The notes under the pieces are model-generated. The model was not told the origin of the DNA, ran no database searches, and saw nothing but the letters and a program-made list of their open reading frames with translations. Positions 46,710-57,299 of a stretch of 64,000 nucleotides of DNA are shown in pieces (the first letter of the stretch is position 1; every line of letters begins with the position of its first letter). The position numbers and the translations under genes were made by a program. Source of the DNA: Trichobilharzia szidati (taxonomy: Eukaryota; Platyhelminthes; Trematoda; Strigeidida; Schistosomatidae); assembly GCA_944472155.2 (NCBI GenBank), contig OX235274.1:39492052-39556051 (forward strand), given 5' to 3'.

Positions 46710-47770
46710 TTTAAAGGACGGATAAACAGAATTAAATCTTTGAAAAACACGTAGCTATATAGCTTCTTCTTCCACTAACGAGAAGCCAAGATGGTCTTTT
46801 TGCATAACGATTAGACTACATAATTCTAGTCTAAAAGATGTGCTGAAACATCAGTCTTTAATAAAAACTTACCAGCATCTCTCTAAATTCACCCAGTGTT
46901 TAATTATATACCTGTCCAATCAGCTTTAATACTCGAAAAACATGTTAACTGTTGAAAACTTCTTCCATTAAAATTGAAACTTAATTATGAATTTACTGTA
47001 GAGAAAAAAAAACAATGCACAACAAAAAGTGAAATGTTTTCATTTGAGTAAATGAAGAAACAGTAGGTTTTACAAAAATTTACTGAAGCACAAAATCCCA
47101 CTTGTTTCAAACTCCCAGTAGAGCGAAAATGTCAGTAAATGAGATGAAAGAATCCTATTTTTTCATCTTATTGATCTGTTTCTTACTTTACTAGTTTTCT
47201 TATGAGTGTACGCGTTTCACTGTCATTTTCATTTTTTCATACATAACAAAAAAAGTACAAAACAACATGTTATTTCTAGTTTATTGTCTAACTATTATTA
47301 AGAACAGAACATTTCAGAATATATACTGAAAAAACTGGAAATTATTTTGCTTGATGTGATATAATTTTGTGTAGAGAGATAGAGGTTTATGATGTATATT
47401 ATAGATACAAGCGACGTTTAACGCTTCAATTCAGTGACAGTTTACAAGAAGGACTATGATAGTGCTTTCAATAATGACACCGATTTTCAAAAAGGAAGAC
47501 AAAAGAAAGTTTACTTCATAGGAAGACGGTTACAGCGAAGAAAATTTTCTTTCCGACAAAGTCATCAACTAGGCTGTACATTCACATGTATATATATGTA
47601 GTAAATGTGTGAGGAAGTTCCAGAACCATTTCCGGCAATGAGTCGAATTAATAAGATTGCAAATAAGACTAAAACGTACTGGTAATAAAATAAACACAAA
47701 GATCGGATAAAAAATAATAGTAGTAGTATCATAATTACTGAGAAAATTTACTGCTTGTGCAATTAGGGTT
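46710..47770. other. AT-rich sequence, nothing recognised
   Basis: No frame, repeat or promoter pattern stands out. Confidence 0.4.
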
Positions 47771-47779
47771 TAAAAATGT

Positions 47780-48080
47780 AGTCATCATTACTTTACAAAT
47801 TACTTGATTATGTAATAACTTGTCACTGACGCCTAAGAATTAAATTATCTTGAATTCCGTAATTAATTTTCACCCCCCACTTCATCTCGAAACTAAAAGC
47901 TATCAGTTAACTGTTTTGATGACTCTGTTTTAACCCCTATACCTAAAACTGATTAAATCAAATAACCACTTGATAATTTTGATGTGAACAACTATATATT
48001 AGTATAGATCCGATGATGAGGAACTAAAAGAAGAGGAATTTAATTTTTGCTCAATCTGTTTTTTTTCTAGATGCGTAAAT
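47780..48080 (+). mobile_element. Non-coding tail of PLE subfamily 2
   Basis: Shares a run of blocks with 25500-25830: acttgattatgtaataac, ttaactgttttgatgac, tagatccgatgatgagg and agaagaggaa. In the 25 kb copy this region follows the endonuclease stop. Here it is in plus orientation next to a minus-strand coding fragment, so the two are inverted relative to each other. Confidence 0.6.
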
Positions 48081-48169
48081 AGGAAATGTGGAATAAAAAC
48101 TGAACAGAAAGATTGGATAGGAAACGTAATAGGATAATCCCTATTGAAATAACTGACTGTTTATGAGAG

Positions 48170-48790
48170 CCATGGTAGGGACAATGCTTGAATGCATTTC
48201 TTTTGAGTGCACGGTGTGAAGTTGAACTTCTCTAGAGTCTCAGCTATGTCCAGTTACCTTGATCTCACTCAGTTTGAGGTGTCTGATTGCATCTCGTATA
48301 TGACTTTGAAGGAATTTTCAAGTGGAGCTGAATACCCTGAGTTTACCGGATGTTCTGTTACTGAACTATGTAGGCACTTGCGTTCTCCCTTTGCTAGCCA
48401 AACTGGATAATATTCCCGACAGCGTTTTACAAGCGTACATATGGTACGGCCAATGTACCCAGCATCTAAAGAGCAAATGAAGTAGCCCAATGCTACAGAT
48501 TATCATTCTCTTCCTCGTTGAGTAGTTTCTAGCAAAAGAATGTCACTAGTAGGCAGCGAAGTATGTTTTACTGAGAGATTTCGAAAGTACTTTTGAGGAG
48601 AATTTCCGCCTCAGTATCACTTTTAAATTTGAGATTAAGCAGGAGTATCTTTTTGATGACGAAATGGATCTGCGTGGAAGCTTTCTTTGGTTTTAGATTT
48701 ATGTCTATGAATCTGAGTGCAAACTGTTCCCCATCAAGATTCCTCGAAAATTTTTCAGTTCTTCTTCCTCGGTACATATCTGACTTCAAA
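48170..48790 (-). mobile_element. Penelope-like element fragment (subfamily 2)
   Basis: From the minus-strand 5' end: KFSRNLDGEQFALRFIDINL (RT connection region), a gap with stops, then SLDAGYIGRTICTLVKRCREY (48269-48490), an intact-looking GIY-YIG core (GYIG). WLAKGE, SSVTEHPVNSGY and ENSFKVIYEM complete the domain. Confidence 0.75.
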
Positions 48791-48879
48791 ATCTTTCCTG
48801 TTGTTTGTTTTTTTCATGGAAGCACACAGAACCAATATATGTATTTTACAAGTATTCGTTTGTAGAGATCTGATTGGTT

Positions 48880-49010
48880 ATTAGAGAATCAATGAAAACC
48901 AGGGAGCACCTAACAGCTGTTTCTTATTAGTTCGGCACTTTTCAACAGTGCACACTTCTCAACCAGGACCTTTAGGATACGAAGTGAGCTCGTTTGGCAT
49001 TCATACACTT
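48880..49010 (-). mobile_element. SINE-A copy, diverged
   Basis: Reverse of the family body and hammerhead zone (aacagctgtt near 48914, acagtgcacac near 48948). The core reads TTGAAAA. Confidence 0.55.
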
Positions 49011-49019
49011 TGATAATTA

Positions 49020-50190
49020 GTCCGACGAAGCATTCTGATTAAAATCTTAAACTCGAGAATTTAGATAATATTCTGAATTTTTATTAAAATTAGGTTCGTT
49101 CAAGACACTATCACTAGACGAGCTTGTCATATCTTATCTATTGTGCATAAATTTTGATGAAAGGTGTTCATTTCTAAGTAAATGATAACTAAATATTTAG
49201 AGCGAACAATTGTGGTTTCAATAAATTCTTCTTCAGGCTCTACAATTATAAATCCATTAATTTAAGCATACAATAGCCAGTAAAGGCAAATTAGAATCAT
49301 ATCAGAAAGTGTATTGTGGAACAAGTATAAGATGGGATGTAACAATAGTCAGATAGTTTTTTAGTATGCATGATCAATGAGAACATGGGACAAAATCAGA
49401 TGAAGTAATTTAATTTAATGATGTGTGGATATATATAAATGTAATCAACAGAAAAATGCAGGTTTCGAGAGTGTGAGACAATAGGAAAATAAACCAACAA
49501 ATGGGTCGGCCTAGACATAAGTTCAAGGTTGAAAATAACGACAGTAAGAATGATTGTAAAATAATAACGATGATATGGCGTAAAATTACAAGCACTATTG
49601 GTGAATAATTGTCAAATAATAATAACGAATATAATGAAGTGGAACGAACAGGATTTTGTAAATACGATAGCAAGTTAGAAAAGCACTACTTAAACCTAAG
49701 GTATTAAAATCATAGGGAAGGTCATGAAATCATAAAAGTCGAAAATAAACGATTGTCAGTGAAACAGAGGAATAGAAGAAGAAGAAAAGATAAGAAAATT
49801 GTGAAGGGAATATATAGTGTTAATGGAGAATTTGTTGGCTTTATTGTAGGCCAAGGTAAACATAGTGGTTGGGAATATTCAATTTACTAAATGATAACTG
49901 CTGCATAATACATTCATAAATCGAAATCAAAATATACTACCACCCTGTTATAAGTTAACACATTCGCACTAAGAAATTAATAAACGACTATACTTCAGCT
50001 TCCCTCCTGTTAACAGCAAAATTGATTTTTCTGCAGCTACTGTCAGATTTCAGTGATATCCGTCAATCATCGGCAATAAACTAACCCAATGAAAGTTTAG
50101 AAACGGACTTCTGGATAAAAAATGGGAAATAATTTTGACTTTTTATTCTGAAATAGAAAGATGAGAAATAGTTTTAAGTAAGGATTACAT
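49020..50190. other. No feature recognised
   Basis: Purine-rich on plus around 49700-49850. The minus frame 49410-49673 is low-complexity hydrophobic and not convincing. Confidence 0.4.
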
Positions 50191-50199
50191 TGTAACAGA

Positions 50200-51000
50200 A
50201 TAATAGTGTTTGGAAAATCCCTCCTCGACGATCTAATTACAATATTGAAACTTGTTTGGATATATCGACTAAATTTGTAATTATTTTATCCCTTTTGCTG
50301 CTAGACCGCATATCATTATTCTGATAATTTGCATATCACCTACTGACTTAATCCTTATGATTTGTCTTTGTTCCTGTTTATTCTCTAATTTAATGGTTCT
50401 CTTTGTGGTTATGCAAAACATTCATACTGTGACCTGATTTGGTTGTGTTCTCTGAGCTGGACAGTTAACTTGCCTAGCAGGGCGATGAAAGCTTCGCAAA
50501 TTAACTATCCAGCTCAGAGAACACAACCACATCAAAATCATTCACTTGAGCCACAAATCTTCTCCATCATATCTAAATCTTACGATTCATACTGTGTTGT
50601 TTTTGCGGTGATTTTGTTTGAGTGAATCAAGGCCATTCCGACCTTGAACTTTGTGCGGGAATTGTTTGCGTGTGTGGTTCTTTTGGATATAGTATTGATC
50701 CGACCTTGATGAGAATATTCCACTTGATTTCAGTTACTTGTTTTGTGTACAGAAACCCACTCTGTCTGTATAGTTGCCTAACCACACTGTTGAAATAATC
50801 TTGAGTTTTTGATGTTATTATTGATGAATAGGACCACATTGATTTAAGCACTAACAATCTTCTTTTTTCTTTCTTTGGAGAGTTTTGTGACTGTACGTTT
50901 CCCAAGGGAGTTTCGGTCAGCTGTACAGTAGGAGTCAGAGATAGGTTCTCTGCGTTGAAACTTCAAAGAGTTGGTCTTGGTTGCAACATACATTTAATCA
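50200..51000 (-). repeat. Repeat X, split by the 153-bp foldback
   Basis: Minus copy with both halves recognisable: 50200-50419 matches the X end, 50597-51000 its start. The ORF at 50627-50905 on the minus strand reads repeat sequence. Confidence 0.6.
50432..50584. mobile_element. 153-bp foldback insertion with 12-bp TSD
   Basis: Flanked by perfect duplications attcatactgtg at 50420-50431 and 50585-50596. It holds ggttgtgttctctgagctgg and its inverse ccagctcagagaacacaacc around a remnant of the PLE subfamily 1 hammerhead (gatgaaagcttcgcaa). It splits repeat X. Confidence 0.78.
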
Positions 51001-51665
51001 CAAAATTCGTGTCCAGTACAGCAAAACAGTTTTATGAAGAGAGAAAACAATTCTATAACATCGTAGCTGCTAAGTTAAGTATTTCGACTTTATTATAATC
51101 ACTTCACAATTGCCGCTGAAGTTTGCTGGGTATCATTTGTATCTAATAGTTAAAAACTGTACAACAATATCACTGCTAGAAGGGTACACCTCTTATGCTC
51201 AAATGAAACTAAGAAATATATCAGCTCAACTTCTTCTTTCGAAGGAATACGAAAAGATCAAAACATGCCCACTTACATTCAAGCTATAACATACCTGTCT
51301 AATCAGAAACTATACTGAAATTATTTGAATGCTTTTCTTTCACGATTGTTCGATTATCACTTGTTAATGTTCTCGAAAAATTATCAGCATTTTACAGCTT
51401 TTATTATAGTTTTCATTTTCCGTTAGCCATGTTGAACTTCATATAAACGTGGCTCTACTACTACCCTATGCTGATTAACAAAAATTCTACAGATTAAAGC
51501 ACAATGAAATTCGACAGCGGAAATTTACGAAAAAGACACTATTCCTTGCAGTAAGGAGTCTTTTATTCCAAAAAAGTATTCAACGCTGACATTAATCATA
51601 AGTTTAACTAAGCCTAACGCTGTGAAATACACCTCTCGACTGACTTTAAGTATACTTTATACTGC

Positions 51666-53270
51666 TTGCTGCTATATATCAATATTTATAAAGATTTCTC
51701 CTTAATGTATGTGCACGATGTTAATGCTCTAAATCAGTCTTTTATACGCTGTCCTTCTACTATAACTACTTCTAATGTTAGCAATCATGTAGCTGATAAC
51801 TTTCATGACTTTAATGCTCTCGACGTTCTAAAATGTCTTAAAACGCTCAAGCCCTCACGTAGCCTTGGCCCTGATGGTATACCCGCATATGTTCTAAAAC
51901 AATGTGCAGATGCTTTATGCTCTCCACTAACTAACATCCTTAATGATTCTTACTCCAAAAATGCCATACCTGTTGCGTGGAAAGACATTAAAATAGTCCC
52001 TGTCCCTAAACCTGGAAACGGCAAGAACGTAAAGTTCAGAACCATTGCCATCACTTCCCTGTTTCTAAAGCTTATGGAAAAACTAATACTTCTTAAACTT
52101 GAACCCTTCCTTAAAAACTTTGAGGACCCCAAACAATTTGCCTATAGACAGGGTAGGAGCACTTTAGACGCTGCAGCCGTCTTACACAACAGTATCGTCT
52201 CATCATTGGATAAAGGTGCCAAGTACGTCCGCCGCACGTTTCTCGACTTCGCTTCTGCTTTCGACTCTGTACCTAGATATCTCCTGCTAAATAAGCTCTC
52301 TATGACAAAAACTGAGTCCTGGGTCACTAACTGGTTGCATTCCTACTTCTCTAACAGAATGCAGTACACCGTATACAAAGGTAAATCATCCTCTGCTGTA
52401 CTCACTAAAGCCGGAGTCCCCCAAAGCGCTGTACTCTCCCCAATTCTCTTTTCTTTCTTTCTACATGACTTACCATCTTCAAATGACATTAATTTTGTCA
52501 AATACGCTGACGATCTCTCTGTATCTTTGCCTATCAAATGTCAAAGCGACTGCTCCAAACTTAATGGCTTTCTGTCAGAAATCAGCCAGTGGTCCAAGAA
52601 AAATGGTCTTACCCTAAACCCCTCCAAATGCCAAACAGTCTATTTCACCTTTAGGCATAAATCCGACCTAAACAAACTGGTTGGCTCTAACGAGGTGTGC
52701 AACATAGATGGCACTGAAATAGAAACCAAATCGGAAATTAAATACCTAGGTGTCATTCTATCTGCTGATCTCTCCTGGTCGTCTCATATCTTGATGATTT
52801 CTAAGAAAATATTCCGTCTTACCTTCTACATTAGGAAGTTAAAACATTCTGGTATAACCCAACCCTTACTCCTGCAATTCGTTAATTCTCACATCCTGCC
52901 TATTATTCTCTATTGTTCCCCCTTAGTTTTTCCCGGGCTACTGAAGAAAGACTATAACATATTACGCAGGATGTTTAATGTTGTCAGCAGGGTAAGCAAC
53001 GTGCCACTTAACCAGCTTGTTAATATTCTGGTTGACAGGCACATGGACTCATGTGAAAAATGGGCCAAATCCATTTTATCTAACTCACACCACCCTCTTC
53101 ACTCACAACTCTCCCCTTGCATCTCAACAGGCAAAACCAAAAGCCTATATAGAAAACTATATGTTCGCACTAGCAAGTACAAAAACTCAACCATACCCTA
53201 CTTGGCTCGTGTTCTGTGCGATAAAGAAAGCATTAGGTGTGACACCTATAATTCATTAAATAGTCTGTAG
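51666..53270 (+). CDS. CR1-clade LINE reverse transcriptase (uninterrupted, 5'-truncated element)
   Basis: This 534-codon ORF encodes the RT part of a non-LTR retrotransposon ORF2. Visible blocks are LGPDGIPAYVL (GPDG about residues 68-71), KIVPVPKPG, FAYRQGRSTLDA, motif A FLDFASAFD (catalytic Asp about 194), motif B GVPQSAVLSPILF (250-262) and motif C YADD (280-283). All three catalytic Asp residues are present. The usual GVPQG has become GVPQS. The thumb and the conserved C-terminal KYKNSTIPYLARVLC region follow, then a stop. The upstream apurinic endonuclease domain is absent, so the copy is 5'-truncated and the Met at 51666 is not a genuine start. Homology appears to begin around residue 15. 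Together with the copy at the right edge it defines one family; a Perere/SR-type CR1 is likely. Confidence 0.9.
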   Translation: MLLYINIYKDFSLMYVHDVNALNQSFIRCPSTITTSNVSNHVADNFHDFNALDVLKCLKTLKPSRSLGPDGIPAYVLKQCADALCSPLTNILNDSYSKNAIPVAWKDIKIVPVPKPGNGKNVKFRTIAITSLFLKLMEKLILLKLEPFLKNFEDPKQFAYRQGRSTLDAAAVLHNSIVSSLDKGAKYVRRTFLDFASAFDSVPRYLLLNKLSMTKTESWVTNWLHSYFSNRMQYTVYKGKSSSAVLTKAGVPQSAVLSPILFSFFLHDLPSSNDINFVKYADDLSVSLPIKCQSDCSKLNGFLSEISQWSKKNGLTLNPSKCQTVYFTFRHKSDLNKLVGSNEVCNIDGTEIETKSEIKYLGVILSADLSWSSHILMISKKIFRLTFYIRKLKHSGITQPLLLQFVNSHILPIILYCSPLVFPGLLKKDYNILRRMFNVVSRVSNVPLNQLVNILVDRHMDSCEKWAKSILSNSHHPLHSQLSPCISTGKTKSLYRKLYVRTSKYKNSTIPYLARVLCDKESIRCDTYNSLNSL

Positions 53271-53640
53271 TAAAACTGGACCTCGTCTTTCCAACTCATA
53301 TCATTTATAGGTACAACATTTTCTTCCTTTCTTTTCTTTTTCTCTCTCTTTTTTTCCCTTATGTGCTGCTTTGTTTCTTTCTTCCGCTTACGCCAGTAAA
53401 TGTGATAGCACCTACGTTTCTAACACCTTCAAACACTGTTCAACTTTGGCTTTGCTACCGACATGCCAATATGTTGTTGTCATAATGAACTGTGGTTTCC
53501 TCAATCTATGAAGAATTCTATTTATTGATAATGTACTAATTGGATGCAATACAGTAGTAAAAAATGCAGAGAATTTCATTCTGTATCACAAGTACCGTTT
53601 TGGAATAAAGCAAATAATTATTATTAATTGTTTCGTACAT
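53271..53640 (+). mobile_element. 3' UTR and tail of the CR1 LINE
   Basis: This is non-coding sequence directly after the RT stop. It ends in gaattt..tctgtat..ttttggaataaagcaaataattattattaa. The same end occurs in reverse at 63225-63330 after the second CR1 copy, which fixes the family's 3' boundary: a short ATT-type repeat tail and no poly(A), as expected for CR1. Confidence 0.8.
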
Positions 53641-54174
53641 TGTTATTGCCACCAGCATAGGAGATTTTAGAGCGCCTATAATTTTTTTTAATATCTAAAA
53701 TTTATCAAATGTGTACAGTTTTGTTCTGCCTCATCTGATAACACAATCTTAATCTAAGCGCGACGGAAAAAATACAAATAAGATTTATAAAATGTTTGGT
53801 CACTACTTCATTAAGTCATACTATGTTAAACTTCCAGACATGATATTGCGTGCATCAGTTAATCAATTTCCTATTGACTACCTTAGAATCTGTCTCCTCT
53901 AGGCATATTTACTATACGAAATTTAAACTCATCGCTTGTTCTACAACCAGAAGGAATGCGTTGAATTCCAAAGGTAAGCACAAATTAAGTGAAATTGACA
54001 GCTCAAACAATATAAAACGTCATTCATTTTATTACTGTTACAAAACAACGATAATTTTTCAGTGTGACAAGTTTCTATAGAAACACCTCTCCTTAACGAA
54101 GTCGAGAACTGAGATAAAATAGCCACACAGGGAATAGTTTACAGTTATCTTATTTTTATTTTGTTTACAGCTTG

Positions 54175-54345
54175 ATGCCACACCGCATTTTCAGTACAAG
54201 TATGGCATTTTCAGCATGGATATCGGTAGCCCAAATTTTGCAGGCCGACCATAGATATCGGGTGTGCGCCGGCAGGGGTTCGAACCTCGGACCATGTGCA
54301 TGGTCGGCGAGAGTCCTATCCACTGTGCCACCGACGCACAGGATT
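54175..54345 (-). mobile_element. SINE-E copy
   Basis: Reverse of the 36 kb copy: B box on plus as ggggttcgaacctcgg, and the head ends at gtgccaccgacgcac. The ORFs at 54172-54476 are shadows. Confidence 0.7.
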
Positions 54346-54639
54346 CAGAAACAATTAATTTAAAATTAGGTAATATAGAATTTGAAGCAAGTGGACGATA
54401 TTGTTTTCACTTAGATCTATCAAGATTTCACAACACCAGAGTAACAAAATGTGCATCAAAATTATTCGAAAGTTAGAGTTCTTCCAGCTGAATCGTCAAT
54501 GTACTTTTATCATACCCTTAAGGTACTAGGTTCTATCCTCAATGGGGTTCAGGATAAGAACTGACGAACTATGCCTGACCAGGACAGAATGGATATTCAA
54601 GGCTCCTCTACGTTAAATGATTCGATAACTGTCGTGGGT

Positions 54640-55290
54640 TCATGACAAAATTTACAATGAAATATCTGTACCGAAAATAAACTCCTCATAGAAGATTGTC
54701 GGAGGAATAAAGACGTGAAGATACATCTTTATCAGCTTGAAACCAGTTTGAAAGTCTGCTGCTGTCACTCAGTCGGCATAAATAACAAGATCCGGATATT
54801 CAACAAAAATGGGAAGTCAATCAATCAGTTCTTCTATACGAGTCAGAAAGTTGCTCTGCGTGTCATTCACGTAAGGCATTTCCAACAGGCCGCAGATTTT
54901 TATTAACACCTGCCCACTTCGCTGGTTCTCTACTGAAGATCAAATGGCCAGCCAGCAGGAATTAGCAGCTCTGAACTCTGGCAACAAACCAACGAGGAGC
55001 TGATTGCTCAACAAAATATGTGGAAGAAAATGGAGATGGATCTGGCCTACAAAAAGGAGGCCGTTGAATGACATCGCTCGCAATGCAGAACATAGATCGA
55101 GTGGAATCCGAATAGAAAACGACGATTGGGTCGTCTTAGGGTGACACGGAGGGGATCGTGTAACGAACAGAAGGAGAGAGAGTATGGGCGATCGTGGACC
55201 CAGCTGAAGGGGATGGCAGAAAATAGAACAAAGTTGAGACGTGTTGTCGAAGCCCTTTGTCCCACTCGGAACCCAAGGGAATAATAATAG
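54640..55290 (+). mobile_element. RTE/SR2-like LINE 3' end
   Basis: The same domain order as the copy at 43.8 kb but more decayed: remnants of the DVK..L.PV block, the AFPTGR block around 54870, and a tail with cactcggaacccaagggaat ending near 55290. Confidence 0.7.
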
Positions 55291-55489
55291 TTCACGCTCC
55301 CCATATCATAAATTCTTCATTTCTATGGTAACTGTGTAATGAGTACACAATATTACCACAATTCACAAAGTAAGACCTTTTATTATTCTTAACTTTTTGA
55401 ATGGTCATGATATCCACATTTCGGTTAGTTTTACTGAACAAACCGCAGAGACAGATAAGATTTTTAGAACAATGTATGGAAATCTCCTA

Positions 55490-56170
55490 AGTGATAGGTA
55501 CAGTAGAATAATTGTTCAGAATACCATTCTGCGATTAATCTGTTCACAATATTGATGCTAATTTTATTATTACACAGAAGTGTGTGATTATTACTCTTTT
55601 TCTGCTTGACCTGTGTGCCATCATTCCAACGTGTACATATCTTTTGTTGTAATCCTTCTTATTGGTCTTTATTTGTGGTTGATTCCTATTCCTAATGTCC
55701 AGCTGTTCTATTGGGTAAGAGTAGACTGCTGAGGATAACCTGTTATTTACCGATTATGATTCTGTTTGAATGAGTTCACTGTTATTCTATAGGGGCTGTT
55801 TGGCTTTGGGCTTTTAGCAGGAAACGTGTTTAGTGTGTTCTATTTGCACCCACAGAGTTTTCATCCCCCCTTATTGGGAATATTCTAATCGATCCTCAGG
55901 TATTATTTACGGTAGATTTTTGGGCAATTAATTTTGTTGTGCAGTACTTATTTTGTAATTTTAAAATTTGATATGTTTTGATTGTTGATTACTGTCGTAG
56001 ATTTCATTGCAAAGAATTCAACTTTTGCTGTTACTGTGTTATTTTGTGACCGTCAGTAACTCAAGGAAGTGTTGGTCAACTTCACAGCGGAATGCAAAAA
56101 TTAGTTTCCTGCGTCCAGATCATAACACGTGGGTTTTTGTCACTACACATAGTACATCTTTCATGGCTAT
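55490..56170 (-). repeat. Repeat X, diverged
   Basis: Minus copy recognised by ordered blocks (cacaatattgatgct, gtgtgccatcattcc, ggtctttatttgtgg on plus). The ORFs at 56007-56277 overlap its 5' part and have no homology I recognise. Confidence 0.45.
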
Positions 56171-56564
56171 GCAAAACAATCACCCAGGTTTTAGACGAAA
56201 TCTACAAAGTTTATTTTTCAGACAATGAGAATTACATTCAGGATTTATCTGTATACGACACCTCCTTCAAGAAGTAAGTGACTTCCTTTCGGCTGAAAAT
56301 TAATAGTTCATATTCTGGGTAATATCTTCAATTTCCTATGATACAAGTGAAACCATGGATTTTGATAAACGCTGTAGTCAGACAAGTAGCGCATTCACAA
56401 AAGTTACATTACCTCTCTCGAACATTAAATGTTCCAGTGTTTTTTGACATTTTCACTTCTTTTATGAAGCAGTACAAAGTTGCAATACTACACTAGAACA
56501 TTTAATTTAATATCTTTTTAAAAATGAAGTCCAAAACATTATTGTGAAAATAATCTTTTTTATT

Positions 56565-56795
56565 CCTTAATATTCCCATTGGAACATAGGGCTTCTAGCT
56601 AGAGATCTGAAGTTTCTGTAGCGGTGGTGTGTGTTCCTACGGGATGGGGTTGCTAGCTTCATGCCCAACGTTCTTTCTTTACCAGTCGAATTACTGGCTT
56701 GACGAAGTAAAGGAGTGAGTCGGCCGGGGTTCGAACCCCGAACCACCTATGTAGTTGGCGAGTATTCTACCACTGTGCCGCCGACGCACAAAAAT
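56565..56795 (-). mobile_element. SINE-D copy, best preserved
   Basis: The plus strand ends at ccactgtgccgccgacgcac. Reversed, this gives the A-box region (gtcggcggcacagtgg), with B box ggggttcgaacccc at about 56730. The tail is tattcccattggaacatagg on plus near 56575. The tRNA-like boxes are almost canonical, so this is probably a younger copy. Confidence 0.72.
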
Positions 56796-56914
56796 AATCA
56801 TTAGAAATGATAAAAATACATTAACTAATAAAATAGTGACCAAAGTAATATATTAGCCCTATCCAGCTATTTGTGTACTAATAATGACTATAAGTTTTGT
56901 CACCAGCTGGTATC

Positions 56915-57090
56915 ACTTACAGAACCATAGGACATTCAGAGACAGCCGTTGTCTCCTAGCTTCAGACTCTTCTACAATACACCTCCACTTGGGTTCGAGA
57001 CCAGGCAGTCTCCTAGACCATTAACCCACTGAGACTGTACCCAATGGCCCATGAATCCTAACTTCTTTAAATTAGCGATACATGAGGACG
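56915..57090 (-). mobile_element. SINE-A copy, diverged
   Basis: Minus-strand body, hammerhead zone and B box (gggttcgagacc on plus at about 56991) in the family order. The ORF at 56972-57217 is a shadow. Confidence 0.55.
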
Positions 57091-57299
57091 CCTGATCAGA
57101 TGAAAATACCGAACAACACATTCCGGTCTTATTCAGCTCCAAAATGGCTAATTTAAGGCTTTCATAAGAATCTGAATCATTTATGTTTTCAGTTAAAACT
57201 AGCAAATGCATTTTCAATGTCTATGAAACTCCCTATAGAGTCATTGATGACTGCACATGACTCATTTAAATCCGTGTTAACTATGCAATCTGCAATTAA

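Noticed and set aside
47990..48040. gatgatgag..gaa segment in the PLE subfamily 2 tail as a hammerhead
   Set aside because: No stem II pairs between the candidate core and a GAAA, and the copy at 25.77 kb does not support any fold.
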